64,000 bases of DNA from the NCBI RefSeq assembly GCF_000701345.1, contig NZ_JNIJ01000016.1, forward strand, positions 62,001 to 126,000, given 5' to 3'. The position numbers and the translations under genes are program-made. Origin of the DNA: Bradyrhizobium sp. URHD0069 (GTDB taxonomy: Bacteria > Pseudomonadota > Alphaproteobacteria > Rhizobiales > Xanthobacteraceae). Under the pieces are notes generated by a model that was given only the letters and a program-made list of their open reading frames with translations, was not told the origin of the DNA and made no database searches. Below are positions 1 through 9,890 of the stretch, piece by piece; the first letter of the stretch is position 1; the number at the start of each line of letters is the position of its first letter.

Positions 1-572
1 TAACCGGCCTCGGTATATTCAGCGGCAGTTGCGCGATCCGGCTTCTCGACGAATTTCGCCACCGCACGGACCTGCCCGGAAATCACTTCACCCGGACTGA
101 TGTAGCCGTATTCGGTGGCCGCACGCTCGGGCTGAACGCCGAAGGTCACGATGCGCCCCGTATCGGCAGCGACCAGACCCTGGCGGCAGGCAATGACGAA
201 AGCATCTGTGTCGCGGACGACATGATCGGCGGCGAGCGCCAGAACCGTCGCCTCCTCGTCACGCATCTGCGCAAACGCCGCGCCCGCCGATATCGCCGGA
301 CCTGAATCCCGCCGCATCGGCTCCAGCAGCACATCGGCCTCGTGTCCGATTTCGGCAAGCTGCTCCAGCACCATGAAGCGATACGCTGTGTTGGTGATCA
401 CGATCGGACGCTCAAACAACGTCGCATCCGACACCCGCAGGATCGTATCCTGGAATGTGGAACGCACCCCGAACAACGGCAAAAACTGTTTCGGGCGGAC
501 CTCGCGCGAAGCCGGCCACAGCCGCGTTCCAGCGCCGCCACACATGATCAGTGGAATGATACGTTTGTCCAT
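1..572 (-). CDS. manC: Mannose-1-phosphate guanylyltransferase, N-terminal part (runs off left edge)
   Basis: Makes GDP-mannose from mannose 1-phosphate and GTP in the cytoplasm, the precursor of mannose- and fucose-containing glycans. Only the first 190 codons lie in the window. They carry the nucleotidyltransferase signature GGAGTRLWP (residues 12-20), PKQF (27-30), a LAADHV segment near residue 112 and VEKP near 175-178, all typical of the ManC/AlgA family. Full-length members have about 470 residues, often with a C-terminal isomerase domain, so whether this one is bifunctional cannot be seen. The ATG is 13 bp after the stop of the UDP-glucuronate epimerase gene, so the two are probably cotranscribed. 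Its product feeds the GDP-fucose pair found near 39 kb. Confidence 0.9.
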   Translation of the reverse strand, partial: MDKRIIPLIMCGGAGTRLWPASREVRPKQFLPLFGVRSTFQDTILRVSDATLFERPIVITNTAYRFMVLEQLAEIGHEADVLLEPMRRDSGPAISAGAAFAQMRDEEATVLALAADHVVRDTDAFVIACRQGLVAADTGRIVTFGVQPERAATEYGYISPGEVISGQVRAVAKFVEKPDRATAAEYTEAG

Positions 573-585
573 GGCGCCCTACTAG

Positions 586-1602
586 CTAAAGATTGTGATA
601 GTCACGATACCATTTCGCAAACCGTGCGACACCTTCTTCAATTCTGGTCGCGGGCCGGAATCCGACTTCGCGCGCCAGATCTTCGACATCGGCATAGGTT
701 GCCAGCACGTCGCCCGGCTGCATCGGCAACATCTCTTTCACGGCAGTGCGGCCGAATTCCTTCTCCAGAAGGGCAACCACGTGCATCAGCTCTTCCGGAT
801 TGTTGTTGCCGATGTTGTAAATCTTCCATGGCGCTGCACTGGTTGCCGGATCGGGCTTTTCGCCAGACCAGTTCGGATTGCCTTGCGGCGGACGATCCAT
901 CAGGCGCACCACGGCTTCGCTGACATCATCGATGTAGGTAAAATCGCGGCGCATGTTGCCATGATTGAATAATTTGATGGGCGTTGCATCGACAATGGCC
1001 TTCGCAAAAAGAAACATCGCCATGTCCGGACGGCCCCAAGGACCATAAACCGTGAAGAACCGAAGACCAGTGGCGGGAATGCGATACAAATGGCTATAGG
1101 CATGCGCCATCAACTCGTTGGCTTTTTTCGACGCCGCATAGAGGCTGACGGGGTGATCGACATTGTCCTGCACCGAAAACGGCAATTTGGTGTTGGCGCC
1201 GTATACCGAGGATGAAGATGCGAACAGAAGATGCTTGCAATTGGTATGCCGGCACCCCTCCAGCACATTGATGAAGCCTTCGAGATTTGCATCCACATAT
1301 GCGTGGGGATGCTCCAGCGAATAGCGAACGCCTGCCTGCGCGGCAAGATGGATGACGAACGCGAAGCGGTATTGCGCAAAGAGAGACTTTATCGCCGCGC
1401 GATCGGTCAGGTCGAGGTTGACGAAGCTGAAGCGCGAATCCTTGCGCAGGATATTCAGTCGCGCCTCCTTCAACGCCGGGTCATAGTAACTGTTGAGACT
1501 GTCCAGGCCGACAACATCGCGGCCTCCAGCCACGAGCTGGCGGGCGACGTGAAAGCCGATAAAGCCCGCCGCGCCCGTGACGAGTATTGTCTGATCCGAC
1601 AT
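586..1602 (-). CDS. UDP-glucuronate 4-epimerase family protein (LpsL/CapI type)
   Basis: A 338-residue short-chain dehydrogenase/reductase that most likely interconverts UDP-glucuronate and UDP-galacturonate for surface polysaccharide. The NAD-binding GAAGFIG is at residues 10-16, SSSSVYG near 129-135, and the catalytic Tyr/Lys pair in YAASK at 155-159. The C-terminal half has RRDFTYIDD, which is typical of sugar-nucleotide epimerases. Length matches the CapI/LpsL group. It is followed closely by manC on the same strand. The upstream gap to 1799 is divergent and should hold both promoters. The epimerase family is certain; the substrate is inferred from similarity to UDP-glucuronate epimerases. 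Confidence 0.88.
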   Translation of the reverse strand: MSDQTILVTGAAGFIGFHVARQLVAGGRDVVGLDSLNSYYDPALKEARLNILRKDSRFSFVNLDLTDRAAIKSLFAQYRFAFVIHLAAQAGVRYSLEHPHAYVDANLEGFINVLEGCRHTNCKHLLFASSSSVYGANTKLPFSVQDNVDHPVSLYAASKKANELMAHAYSHLYRIPATGLRFFTVYGPWGRPDMAMFLFAKAIVDATPIKLFNHGNMRRDFTYIDDVSEAVVRLMDRPPQGNPNWSGEKPDPATSAAPWKIYNIGNNNPEELMHVVALLEKEFGRTAVKEMLPMQPGDVLATYADVEDLAREVGFRPATRIEEGVARFAKWYRDYHNL

Positions 1603-1798
1603 ATAACCTCAAGGTATCGCTTCGGCTTCGCCGGTCCGGCCGAAGCCTCTTTACCCGTCGCATTGAGGGTGTCGCAATACCCTGTTGTGCGGCTATTGCC
1701 AGATCGGCTTTAAAAACATACCAAGGCGGCGAAGTTTCGGCGTGCGGCGCCGATTTGCGCTGCTTTCATCTTCTCATACCTCACGAAGCGCGGGCGAG

Positions 1799-2758
1799 AT
1801 GCGCCAGATCCTGCTTTCGACGACAAAAATATTGCTCTCTGCGGCGCTGCTTTACCTCGCGCTACGCAAGGTCGATTTAGCAGATCTTGCCTCACGCATC
1901 AATATTGCGAGCCTGGGCTGGATCGGCATGGCGATTGCTATGACGTTCCTGCAGATTTTTGTCGGCGTCTTGCGCTGGCGCGAGATCAGCGCGGAGTGTG
2001 GCGCACCGCTGGCGACAAAGCAGGCGATGCGTTTCAATCTGATCGGAACTTTCTTCAACCAGACGCTACCATCCTCGATCGGCGGCGACGCCGTGCGACT
2101 CTGGCTGGTCGCGCGCGGCGGCGCCGGATGGCGCGCGGCGACCTATTCGATTTTCGTCGACCGCGCAATCGGCCTGATCGCGCTTGCGGTCATCATCGTC
2201 GCGAGCCTGCCCTGGAGCTACAGCCTCATCGCTGATCCCCACGGCCGGTCAGCGCTGCTGTTCGTCGATTTCGCCGCGCTCGCGGGCGGTGTGGGATTCC
2301 TCGTTCTCGGCTGGCTGCCGTGGCCCTGGCTGAAGCGCTGGTGGGGCACGCATCATGTTCACGCCTGCTCGATAATCGCGAACCGGGTGATTTTCAGCCG
2401 GGAGCGTGGACCGACGATTGCGGTGTTGTCGGTACTTGTTCACGTTCTCGCCGTCGTCATTGTCTGGTGCGTGGTCCAATCGATCGCGGCGCCGGTGGTA
2501 TTCAGCCAGATTTTTCAACTGGTTCCTCCGGTCATGCTGATCACGATGCTGCCGATCTCGATCGCGGGCTGGGGGGTGCGCGAGGCCACCATGGGACTGG
2601 CGTTTGGATATGCCGGGCTGATGACGAACGAAGGCGTGAACGTGTCGCTGCTATTTGGCGCGGTATCGTTTATCGTCGGCGCCTTCGGCGGGTTGGTGTG
2701 GATTTTCAGCGCAGAGAAGGCCGCCCAGGGTTCGGCACCGATCGAGGTGCTCAAGTAA
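1799..2758 (+). CDS. UPF0104 / lysylphosphatidylglycerol synthetase TM-domain-like membrane protein
   Basis: An integral membrane protein of about 319 residues resembling the flippase domain of MprF and the UPF0104/AglD family, often found in polysaccharide loci. About eight hydrophobic segments are visible. The family-typical stretch FFNQTLPSSIGGDAVR near residues 80-95 and the late segment PISIAGWGVREA are present. I chose ATG 1799 because MRQILLSTTKILLSA is the usual family N-terminus; an upstream in-frame ATG at 1685 would add 38 residues with no membrane character. The gene lies 17 bp before the MraY-type transferase and is probably cotranscribed with it. No enzymatic role is proven; a lipid or lipid-linked-sugar transport role is inference. 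Confidence 0.8.
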   Translation: MRQILLSTTKILLSAALLYLALRKVDLADLASRINIASLGWIGMAIAMTFLQIFVGVLRWREISAECGAPLATKQAMRFNLIGTFFNQTLPSSIGGDAVRLWLVARGGAGWRAATYSIFVDRAIGLIALAVIIVASLPWSYSLIADPHGRSALLFVDFAALAGGVGFLVLGWLPWPWLKRWWGTHHVHACSIIANRVIFSRERGPTIAVLSVLVHVLAVVIVWCVVQSIAAPVVFSQIFQLVPPVMLITMLPISIAGWGVREATMGLAFGYAGLMTNEGVNVSLLFGAVSFIVGAFGGLVWIFSAEKAAQGSAPIEVLK

Positions 2759-2775
2759 CGGCCGCATTGGATAGA

Positions 2776-3792
2776 ATGACCATTTCTGAGTTGCCCCTTT
2801 CGATATTCGCCATCGTTGCTGCGGCTCTGCTTTCGGCCGGCATAACCTGGGCGCTCCGACCCTGGCTCTTGCGACATGCACTGGCAAAGCCGAACGCGCG
2901 GTCGTCGCATCGCATTCCAACGCCGCAAGGAGCCGGCATCGCGGTGACCGGCGCCACGCTGGTGGTCGTGGGCGCCATCGTCGCTTACGCAGATACGGCG
3001 CATTTGAATGTCCCGGCCGCAATCTTCGCTGCGTCGCTGTTCATGGCAATGGTGGGATTTGCGGACGACATCAAATCCATTCCGGTGCCGCCGCGACTGT
3101 TACTGCAGGCACTCGCCGTCGCCGCGATCCTGCTTACGGCGCCCGGCGATCTGCGGATCGTTCCGGCATGTCCGCTCTGGATCGAACGCGGTTTGCTTTT
3201 GCTTGCCGGCCTTTGGTTCGTGAATCTGGTCAACTTCATGGATGGGCTGGACTGGATGACGGTCGCTGAAGTCGTGCCGATCACCGGCGCGATAGTCGTA
3301 CTGGGATCGGTTGGCGAATTTCCCCTGTCGGCGACCATTGTTGCTGCAGCGCTTTGCGGCGCGATGCTCGGTTTCGCTCCTTTCAACCGCCCGGTCGCAA
3401 AAATCTTTCTCGGAGATGTCGGTAGCCTGCCGATTGGCCTGTTGCTCGGCTGGTGCTTGTTGCAACTGGCCTGGCACCAGCAAATCGTCGCCGCGCTGCT
3501 GCTGCCGCTCTATTACTTGTCGGATGCGACCGTGACGCTGCTGCGCCGGCTGGTGAGAGGCGAACCGTTCTGGGCGGCGCATCGCTCGCATTTCTATCAG
3601 CGCGCGACAGATAACGGCTTTACGGTATTGGGCGTGGTGAGCGAGGTGTTCGCGCTCAACGTGGTTCTGGCCGCGCTGGCGATCGGGTCGGTGATGGCAC
3701 GGCCTGCGGCGGCAGGGATTTTGTTTCTCATCGCCGGAGGCTTGGGTACAACCATTGTAATGTACCGGTTTTCGCGGCGACGGCTCCAATAA
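2776..3792 (+). CDS. MraY/WecA-type polyprenyl-phosphate glycosyl-1-phosphate transferase
   Basis: An inner-membrane enzyme of the glycosyltransferase 4 (MraY/WecA/WbpL) family that moves a sugar 1-phosphate from a UDP-sugar to undecaprenyl phosphate, the first step of O-antigen or capsule repeat synthesis. It has about ten hydrophobic helices and the conserved cytoplasmic acidic motifs: GFADD near residues 94-98, NFMDGLD at 153-159 and FLGDVGS near 213-219. The 338-residue length fits the family. Start ATG 2776 is preferred; the open frame extends upstream inside the previous gene without support. The sugar cannot be told. Since a WbpM-type dehydratase lies 1.3 kb away, UDP-QuiNAc or UDP-FucNAc is a reasonable inference. 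Confidence 0.87.
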   Translation: MTISELPLSIFAIVAAALLSAGITWALRPWLLRHALAKPNARSSHRIPTPQGAGIAVTGATLVVVGAIVAYADTAHLNVPAAIFAASLFMAMVGFADDIKSIPVPPRLLLQALAVAAILLTAPGDLRIVPACPLWIERGLLLLAGLWFVNLVNFMDGLDWMTVAEVVPITGAIVVLGSVGEFPLSATIVAAALCGAMLGFAPFNRPVAKIFLGDVGSLPIGLLLGWCLLQLAWHQQIVAALLLPLYYLSDATVTLLRRLVRGEPFWAAHRSHFYQRATDNGFTVLGVVSEVFALNVVLAALAIGSVMARPAAAGILFLIAGGLGTTIVMYRFSRRRLQ

Positions 3793-3854
3793 GCCTGGTT
3801 GCGCCGACCTCGGAATTCACCACGCCGATGGTCCTTTATGAAAAGACCTCTGGT

Positions 3855-5060
3855 TCACAACCTTTCTCGCAAAAGCTTTTGGACCAATTCGGAATAGCTC
3901 GCCATGGCTCGGGTGAAACTGAACTGCCCCGCGATTACAGAGGCGCGTTCGGCCTGCGATATATCCTTGGAAGAAGCAGCAAGACGTATTGTTCTTGCAA
4001 GTTCGTCCGACCTTCCGGGCCTTACCACCCAACCCAGTCCGTGTTCCACTACTGTCAACGCCGCTTCGGCGTCGGGCTCGGAAACAATAATGACAGGTCG
4101 GCCCACCGCAAGCAGGTTGTAGAACCGGCTGGGCACCGAGACGCCGGCGACGTTCTTGCGATAGGGAATGAGCCAGACGTTCGCGGCCGCAAGAAATTCT
4201 TCGAGGTATTCGTCCTCGACGCGATCGACCAACGTGACATTTTGAAGATTTGCCTCGGCTTGCAGATCCTTCAGTCGTTCGAAGCCAATCCCCCATCCCG
4301 AGAGCAGGAAATGAATGTCCGGATCGTCGCGGAGCAATCGTGCGGCCTCAAACACGATGATGGGATCGTGGGTAAAACCGAGATTGCCGGAAAGACCGAC
4401 CACAAATCGGGGGCCATCGAGGCGACGATAGGGATTGTTCGGCCCAATCGGACGAACAGCCGGGGCCAGCGTTGCCCAATTCGGAATAAACCGGATCTTG
4501 TCGCGCGTTATTCCCCGGTGACGCAAAAGAAGCCGCTCAGTGTCGCGCCCAATGATGACGACGACATCCAGCGCACGAAACATCAGCCCGTTGGCGGCAC
4601 TTATTGCTTTCGTCGCAATCGATGGGGGCTTCAGCAGACCGGCCATCACAAGCACATCGGGATAGAGGTCGTGCATGATCAGCACCGATCGTGCGCGTTT
4701 CAATTTGGCGGCGGCGGCAACCGCATAAGGCAACATAAAAGGGGCGGTGACGGTGACCGCGACGTCTCCGCGTTGCAATTTCAGCAGCAGCGTCAGAAAT
4801 ATCCGTGCCGCAAAGAAGATTTCGGCCATGGCGCGCCTGATCAGCGCAGCCTTTGCCGGCCTCCGGTTTTTGATGTTGATGACGGTCGGCTGTTGCGAAT
4901 TTGCGGGCGCGGCCGGTGCGAAGCCTGAACTTCCGGAAAGCACCAGAACCGGGCCCTCCGCGGCCAGATGTTCGGCAATCTTCGACGTGATTGCGGCTGT
5001 CGTGCTGGGATCCGGCGGATAATGCTGGCTGACGATGACAACTTTTCCAGGCGTCCGCAT
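3855..5060 (-). CDS. Family 4 glycosyltransferase (WbuB/WcaI-like)
   Basis: A 401-residue GT-B glycosyltransferase that probably adds a sugar to a lipid-linked oligosaccharide at the cytoplasmic membrane. The N-terminus VIVSQHYPPDPSTTA followed by AEHLAAEG is typical of WbuB-like GT4 proteins. The C-terminal half has the donor-site pattern VPSRFYNLLAVGRPVI, with a glutamate (SEPDAE) shortly after it. ATG 5060 is used; a TTG directly upstream at 5063 is less likely. It is convergent with the MraY-type gene and lies about 60 bp downstream of the WbpM-type dehydratase gene on the same strand, suggesting one transcript. Donor and acceptor are unknown. Confidence 0.85.
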   Translation of the reverse strand: MRTPGKVVIVSQHYPPDPSTTAAITSKIAEHLAAEGPVLVLSGSSGFAPAAPANSQQPTVINIKNRRPAKAALIRRAMAEIFFAARIFLTLLLKLQRGDVAVTVTAPFMLPYAVAAAAKLKRARSVLIMHDLYPDVLVMAGLLKPPSIATKAISAANGLMFRALDVVVIIGRDTERLLLRHRGITRDKIRFIPNWATLAPAVRPIGPNNPYRRLDGPRFVVGLSGNLGFTHDPIIVFEAARLLRDDPDIHFLLSGWGIGFERLKDLQAEANLQNVTLVDRVEDEYLEEFLAAANVWLIPYRKNVAGVSVPSRFYNLLAVGRPVIIVSEPDAEAALTVVEHGLGWVVRPGRSDELARTIRLAASSKDISQAERASVIAGQFSFTRAMASYSELVQKLLRERL

Positions 5061-5120
5061 CAATCGCTTTCGAATTGGTCCGGCACGGCCGTCGCACAGG
5101 CACTCATACAGCAGTCCATA

Positions 5121-7028
5121 TCAAGCCGCAGTTGATCCGAATTCCGGCACGGCGTCCTTCAGGATGGTTTTGATGGTGGCGCGGTCATCCCTGCTGATCG
5201 CCTGCTCGAGCGCCGCGATCCACTTCCGCAGAGCCTGCATCGGCGGTTCGTTGGGTTTGGCCGCCATAATGCCGGCGACACCAATCTCGACCGACGGCTC
5301 TTCGGTTGCGAACAGAATTTCGTTTAGCCGTTCTCCCGGCCGCATTCCGGTGAAAACGATCTCGATATCATAGCCCGGCTGCAGACCGGAAAGCCGGATC
5401 ATGCGCTCTGCAAGCTCGACGATCTTGACCGGTTGCCCCATGTTGAGCACGTAAACCGAAACGTCCGGACGCCGCGGCGCCAGCGCGTGCGTGGCCGCCG
5501 TAATCACCAGATCGCAAGCCTCGCGGATCGTCATGAAATATCTGACCATATCGGGGTGCGTGACCGTCACCGGCCCGCCCGCCTCGATCTGCGCCTTGAA
5601 TTTAGGCACCACAGAGCCGTTCGACGCCAGCACGTTCCCGAATCGCACGGAGATCAGACGCATCCGCGGCTTGCTGCTTTGCTGAGATGTCAGATCGTGA
5701 TCGAGCGCCTGGCAATACATTTCGGCAAATCGCTTGGTCAGGCCCAGCATCGAAACCGGCTCGATCGCCTTGTCGGTCGAGATCATCACCATTGCCTCGG
5801 CGCCCGCCGCCAGCGCCGCATCGGCGACATTCACCGTTCCGAAAATGTTGGTCTTGACCCCCTCACTCCAGTCGCGTTCGAGAATCGGTACATGCTTAAG
5901 AGCAGCGGCGTGGAACACGATATCCGGTTTGAATTCGCTCATCAGCCGCAGGATACGCTCGCGATCGCGAATATCCGCAATCCGCCCCTCGATCACAGCG
6001 CCGGTCTCGTGCGCGGCAAGCGCTTCCGTGACCGCATAGAGCGCCGGTTCCGAATTCTCGATCACCAGAACCCGCGCGGCACCGAATGTAACGACGCGGT
6101 CGCAAATCTCCGAACCGATCGAGCCGCCGCCGCCGGTGACGATGACCGCCTTGTTCTTCACGAAGGCTTCCAGACGCGCGTAATCGATGTTTTCGCTCGG
6201 CCGCAGCAACAGGTCCTGGACGGCGACCGTCGTCAACCGCGGCGTATCCCCGCTCTCCAGCGACGGAAGACGGCTGACGATCAGCCCAAGCCGGCGCGCC
6301 CGCATCAGGACCGCTTCCGGGCGCGCCTCCGGGTCGAACGCCGACGGCGTCATGACCACGCGCGCAATCGGCTTGTTGCGTCTTGCGAAATCGCCGATCA
6401 CGTCCTCGATGTCGTCGATGCCGCCGAGCACGGGGATATTCCGGATCGACTGACCTTGATCGGCATTCGACGGCGACAACAGGCCGACCGGCCAGATCCG
6501 CTTGACCGCACCACTTTCAATCCCACGCAAGAGAATTTCAGCGTCCGCTGCGCGGCCAATCAGCAGCGTCGGTGACGCGTCCTCAGCGCGGGCGTGGCGG
6601 CGCACGCGCGTGTAGCGGAAATAGCGATAGGCGAAACGCGAGGCGCTCAGAAAAAACACCTCCAGGAACCAGTAAAGAACGATGGTAATCTTGCCGAGGA
6701 AGAATGTGCCTTTAACGTTCGGCGCGACAAATATGTAATCCAGCACCAGCAGCGCGACCGTCAGCACGGTTGCCGCGCGCAGGATGTTCAGCGCGTCCGG
6801 CAACGAAATGAAGCGCCATTTCATGGTGGTCAGACGGAAAACGTAGAAAACAACCAGGCTGAGCGCGATGAAGTACGGCAGGATACGCAGCAACAGCGGC
6901 AGCCGCTCGGTGAAAAGGTCCCCCTCAAACCGCAGATAGAAGCTGGCAAGAACCGCAAGCGTGGTCGCCAACGCGTCGTGCGCTGCAATCAACACGTTAC
7001 GCAAGGTCAGACTGGAGAGACGCATCAT
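5121..7028 (-). CDS. WbpM/CapD-type UDP-sugar 4,6-dehydratase, membrane-anchored
   Basis: A 635-residue polysaccharide biosynthesis dehydratase. The first 140 residues hold about four transmembrane helices. A CoA-binding-like Rossmann domain follows (about 150-270), then the SDR catalytic domain with TGGGGSIGSE near 298-307 and STDKA at 417-421. Members convert UDP-GlcNAc to the 4-keto-6-deoxy sugar on the way to UDP-QuiNAc, UDP-FucNAc or bacillosamine. In WbpM and PglF the usual SDR tyrosine is replaced by Met in NVMGATK; here the aligned stretch is SMLGLTK (426-432), placing Leu 428 there. I believe this Leu occurs in other alphaproteobacterial members, but could not check. Two consecutive ATG codons open the frame. 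Confidence 0.88.
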   Translation of the reverse strand: MMRLSSLTLRNVLIAAHDALATTLAVLASFYLRFEGDLFTERLPLLLRILPYFIALSLVVFYVFRLTTMKWRFISLPDALNILRAATVLTVALLVLDYIFVAPNVKGTFFLGKITIVLYWFLEVFFLSASRFAYRYFRYTRVRRHARAEDASPTLLIGRAADAEILLRGIESGAVKRIWPVGLLSPSNADQGQSIRNIPVLGGIDDIEDVIGDFARRNKPIARVVMTPSAFDPEARPEAVLMRARRLGLIVSRLPSLESGDTPRLTTVAVQDLLLRPSENIDYARLEAFVKNKAVIVTGGGGSIGSEICDRVVTFGAARVLVIENSEPALYAVTEALAAHETGAVIEGRIADIRDRERILRLMSEFKPDIVFHAAALKHVPILERDWSEGVKTNIFGTVNVADAALAAGAEAMVMISTDKAIEPVSMLGLTKRFAEMYCQALDHDLTSQQSSKPRMRLISVRFGNVLASNGSVVPKFKAQIEAGGPVTVTHPDMVRYFMTIREACDLVITAATHALAPRRPDVSVYVLNMGQPVKIVELAERMIRLSGLQPGYDIEIVFTGMRPGERLNEILFATEEPSVEIGVAGIMAAKPNEPPMQALRKWIAALEQAISRDDRATIKTILKDAVPEFGSTAA

Positions 7029-7120
7029 TTTTCCGACCGGTAACTAATAAACAATATCGAGCTATGTCGTTGCGAGGCCGCTGATAGCTTAACTCGCACG
7101 CGCATGCCAGCCGTCCTTGC

Positions 7121-8398
7121 TTAGCGGGCTTTCGTTCCCAAGGCCGCTTCACGCGAATTCGTGCTTAGCACCATTCCCGCCGCAATGCCCACGCCCAGGA
7201 CGTACATCCAACCCGCGTGGAAATCGGTTATGTGAGAATTGAATAGCGAGGTGAAGATATTCTGTACCACCACCATCAACCCGATCCAGGCTGCCAACCC
7301 CTCCCCGCGGAACAGTAGCAGATGTAACAACCACATCGCATATAGCACGATAATACCGATCAGGCCCCACTGGATCGCGACGTTCAAAGTCTGGTTGTGC
7401 GGATTTGCAACGACCTCGGCGGCCGCGCCGGACTGGTTTACGGCAGCTTCCTGAAAGAGTGCGTGTATCGATCCGGTACCATGGCCGACGATCGGCGCTT
7501 CGGAAATGAACCGAAGCGATTTTTTCCAGAATTCCAGTCGATTGCCGATCGAAGTGGGCGTATTTTCCTCTTTGTAGAGTCGGTAGTCCCTCGCAAAGGT
7601 TTCGGTAGTCCGACGCAAGTGAGGCGATGTCGTCCACGCCAACCCAGCGAATACGATCGCCGCACACAGTATGACGACGATAGTTCGCCATTTCAGGTGA
7701 AGCAGCGCAAACACCGCCAACATGATCGGTATGGTGACCAGCGCCGTCCGTGAAACGATGACGAATGCCATGTTGACGACGAAGCTCAGCGCGATCGCGC
7801 TCAGCAACACCGCCGGCAAAGTTCTTTTCGCGCGCAGCAAGGTGATGATCGGATAGGCAAGTACCACGGCGCACAGGGCGAATTCCTGGCTCTGGTCGAT
7901 ATAATTCTTGACCGGCACGCCATAGCTGGCGTTCGTCTTCAGCGCGAGCCTGGGATCGAACGCGACGATCCAGGACATCGCCAGCAACAGAACACAAGAC
8001 ACCAGGAAGGCGATGAACACGTGCATGCCGCGCGCGGATCGCTCGAAATGATACAACAGCACCGGCAGCATCAGCAGTTTCGCAGTCGGGCCGACGGCAT
8101 AGAGCCGTGCAGCCCACGGGGCGTCCGACCATAGCGTTCCGACCGCCGCCAGGACAAAGAGCGCAATCGGCACGGCACAAATCGGACGCCTCAGCGATTG
8201 CAGAAAGGCTCTGACGTCGAGGAACGGGCACATCGAGACGAGCAGGCCGACGGCAAAGATCGCGACCAGCGTCGTCGACCAGGGCAGCGAAAGCGCGACC
8301 AGAATGACGAAAACGTCCGCCGTGGTCGCCCAGGCCGCCGGATCGCGCCATGACCTCCCAAACAAGGCTGGCACCCACTCTTTTGCCACCGCACTCAC
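7121..8398 (-). CDS. O-antigen ligase family protein (WaaL/Wzy type)
   Basis: A polytopic inner-membrane protein of 425 residues with about eleven hydrophobic segments and a long periplasmic stretch roughly between residues 250 and 330. That stretch contains [11 protein letters not shown], then GHGTGSIH, and later [13 protein letters not shown]. The GHG and PHN patterns typify the Wzy_C O-antigen ligase/polymerase superfamily. It probably attaches O-polysaccharide to lipid A-core or polymerises repeats; sequence alone does not separate ligase from polymerase. It starts with GTG at 8398, overlapping the hldE stop in a GTGA, so translational coupling is expected. Context beside ADP-heptose and core genes favours ligase. 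Confidence 0.85.
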   Translation of the reverse strand: MSAVAKEWVPALFGRSWRDPAAWATTADVFVILVALSLPWSTTLVAIFAVGLLVSMCPFLDVRAFLQSLRRPICAVPIALFVLAAVGTLWSDAPWAARLYAVGPTAKLLMLPVLLYHFERSARGMHVFIAFLVSCVLLLAMSWIVAFDPRLALKTNASYGVPVKNYIDQSQEFALCAVVLAYPIITLLRAKRTLPAVLLSAIALSFVVNMAFVIVSRTALVTIPIMLAVFALLHLKWRTIVVILCAAIVFAGLAWTTSPHLRRTTETFARDYRLYKEENTPTSIGNRLEFWKKSLRFISEAPIVGHGTGSIHALFQEAAVNQSGAAAEVVANPHNQTLNVAIQWGLIGIIVLYAMWLLHLLLFRGEGLAAWIGLMVVVQNIFTSLFNSHITDFHAGWMYVLGVGIAAGMVLSTNSREAALGTKAR

Positions 8399-9867
8399 GC
8401 CCTGCCTCGCCGTGCACGATCGACAAGCGAGGTCGTACTGAACCCCGGCAGCACTTCGACCAGCAGCACTTCGCCGCCGCTCTTCTCGACGATCTCGTGG
8501 CCGACGACCTGGTCACGGGTGTAGTCCCCGCCCTTCGCCAGCACGCTCGGCTTGATCTGCGTGATCAACTTGATCGGCGTGTCTTCCTCGAAAATCGCAA
8601 CGAGATCGACCGCCTCCAGCGCCGCCAACACCTCGGCGCGCGCGCGCTCGTCCTGAACCGGGCGCCCCTCGCCCTTCAGCCGCTTCACCGAGGCGTCGCT
8701 GTTCAGGCCGACGACCAGACGGTCGCAGGCGCCGCGCGCCGCGGTCAGCACCTTGACGTGACCGGGATGCAGAATATCAAAACAGCCGTTGGTGAATCCG
8801 ACGCGTAGCCCCTGTTTGCGCCAATCCAGAAGAATCGAGGCAAGATCGCCGCCTGCCGCGATGATCTTCTCTTCCGCGGCCAGGGAAGCATGCGGCAGAA
8901 TTTTTCGCCGCAGTTCCGCCGATGTCACGATCGCGGTGCCTTTCTTGCTGACCGCGACCGCAGCCGCCGCATTCGCCATCCGTAACCCCGTCTCCCAATC
9001 AGCACCCGCCCCCAGCGCCGCCGCAAGCACCGCGGCAACGGTGTCGCCTGCACCCGAGACGTCGCGCACCTTCACCGGATGAGCCGGCACATGGATGGCT
9101 TCACCTTTCCGCGGCACCAGGGTCATACCGTGCTCGCCTTGCGTCACCAGCACAGCCTCGCAGTCCGCAAGCTGCATCGCGTCTTGCGCGGCATCGGCGA
9201 TGCTCTTCTCCGTGTCGGCGCGGCTGCGGGTTGCTTCGGCGAATTCCTTGCGATTGGGCGTGAGCAGCGTCGCGCCGCGATAGATCGCGAAATTGGCGCT
9301 TTTAGGATCGACGATCACGCGCTTGCCAAGCTTGCGCGCCTCGTCGATGACGTTGCGGATCACGCGTGCCGTCAGCACGCCCTTGGCATAGTCGGACAAC
9401 AGCACGATATCGGCGCGCGGCAACAGCGGCAGGATGGCGTCGATCAACTTCTGCTCGATATCCGCGGAGGCCGGCGAGGCCAGTTCCCAGTCGGCGCGCA
9501 GCATATGCGTCGAGAAATGCTCGGAGACGAAGCGCACCTTTCGCGTGGTCGGCCGTTCGGGATCGCAAATCAGCACGCTTTCGATCAGGCCTTCCTGCGA
9601 AAGGGCCGCCTTCAGTTTCGCGCCCGCCTCATCCTCACCGATCAGCCCGACGAAGATGCAGCGCGCACCGAGCGAGGCGATGTTGCGCGCGACGTTGCCG
9701 GCGCCGCCGATATTGGTCTCGGTGCGCTGGACCGCGATGACCGGCGCGGGCGCTTCCGGCGAAATGCGCGATACCTCGCCATAGACGAATTCGTCGAGCA
9801 TGAGGTCGCCGACGCAGAGCACCGTCTGGCGGACAATCGCGTGCGAAAGGGCGTCAAAATCGAACAT
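8395..9867 (-). CDS. hldE: Bifunctional heptose-7-phosphate kinase / heptose-1-phosphate adenylyltransferase
   Basis: A cytoplasmic enzyme of 490 residues with two domains, catalysing two steps of ADP-heptose synthesis. The N-terminal ribokinase-type domain (about 1-320) shows [11 protein letters not shown] near 52-62 and SGAGDTV at 271-277, with the catalytic Asp 275. The C-terminal nucleotidyltransferase domain has [10 protein letters not shown] at 361-370, the HxGH signature. The length matches standard HldE (about 475-490), so both activities should be present. It lies 23 bp after hldD and overlaps the O-antigen ligase by 4 bp, giving a hldD-hldE-ligase operon on the minus strand. Confidence 0.95.
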   Translation of the reverse strand: MFDFDALSHAIVRQTVLCVGDLMLDEFVYGEVSRISPEAPAPVIAVQRTETNIGGAGNVARNIASLGARCIFVGLIGEDEAGAKLKAALSQEGLIESVLICDPERPTTRKVRFVSEHFSTHMLRADWELASPASADIEQKLIDAILPLLPRADIVLLSDYAKGVLTARVIRNVIDEARKLGKRVIVDPKSANFAIYRGATLLTPNRKEFAEATRSRADTEKSIADAAQDAMQLADCEAVLVTQGEHGMTLVPRKGEAIHVPAHPVKVRDVSGAGDTVAAVLAAALGAGADWETGLRMANAAAAVAVSKKGTAIVTSAELRRKILPHASLAAEEKIIAAGGDLASILLDWRKQGLRVGFTNGCFDILHPGHVKVLTAARGACDRLVVGLNSDASVKRLKGEGRPVQDERARAEVLAALEAVDLVAIFEEDTPIKLITQIKPSVLAKGGDYTRDQVVGHEIVEKSGGEVLLVEVLPGFSTTSLVDRARRGRA

Positions 9868-9890
9868 CGAAACTCGTTATCTGTTGCACG

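Noticed and set aside
342..923. Long plus-strand frame opposite manC and the epimerase
   Set aside because: Antisense to two clear genes and with no protein-like features; typical of high-GC shadow frames.
2320..2775. N-terminal extension of the MraY-type transferase to a 490-residue protein
   Set aside because: The extension lies wholly within the upstream membrane-protein gene in another frame and has no family similarity.
3828..4928. 366-codon plus-strand frame
   Set aside because: It is the complement of a well-supported glycosyltransferase gene.
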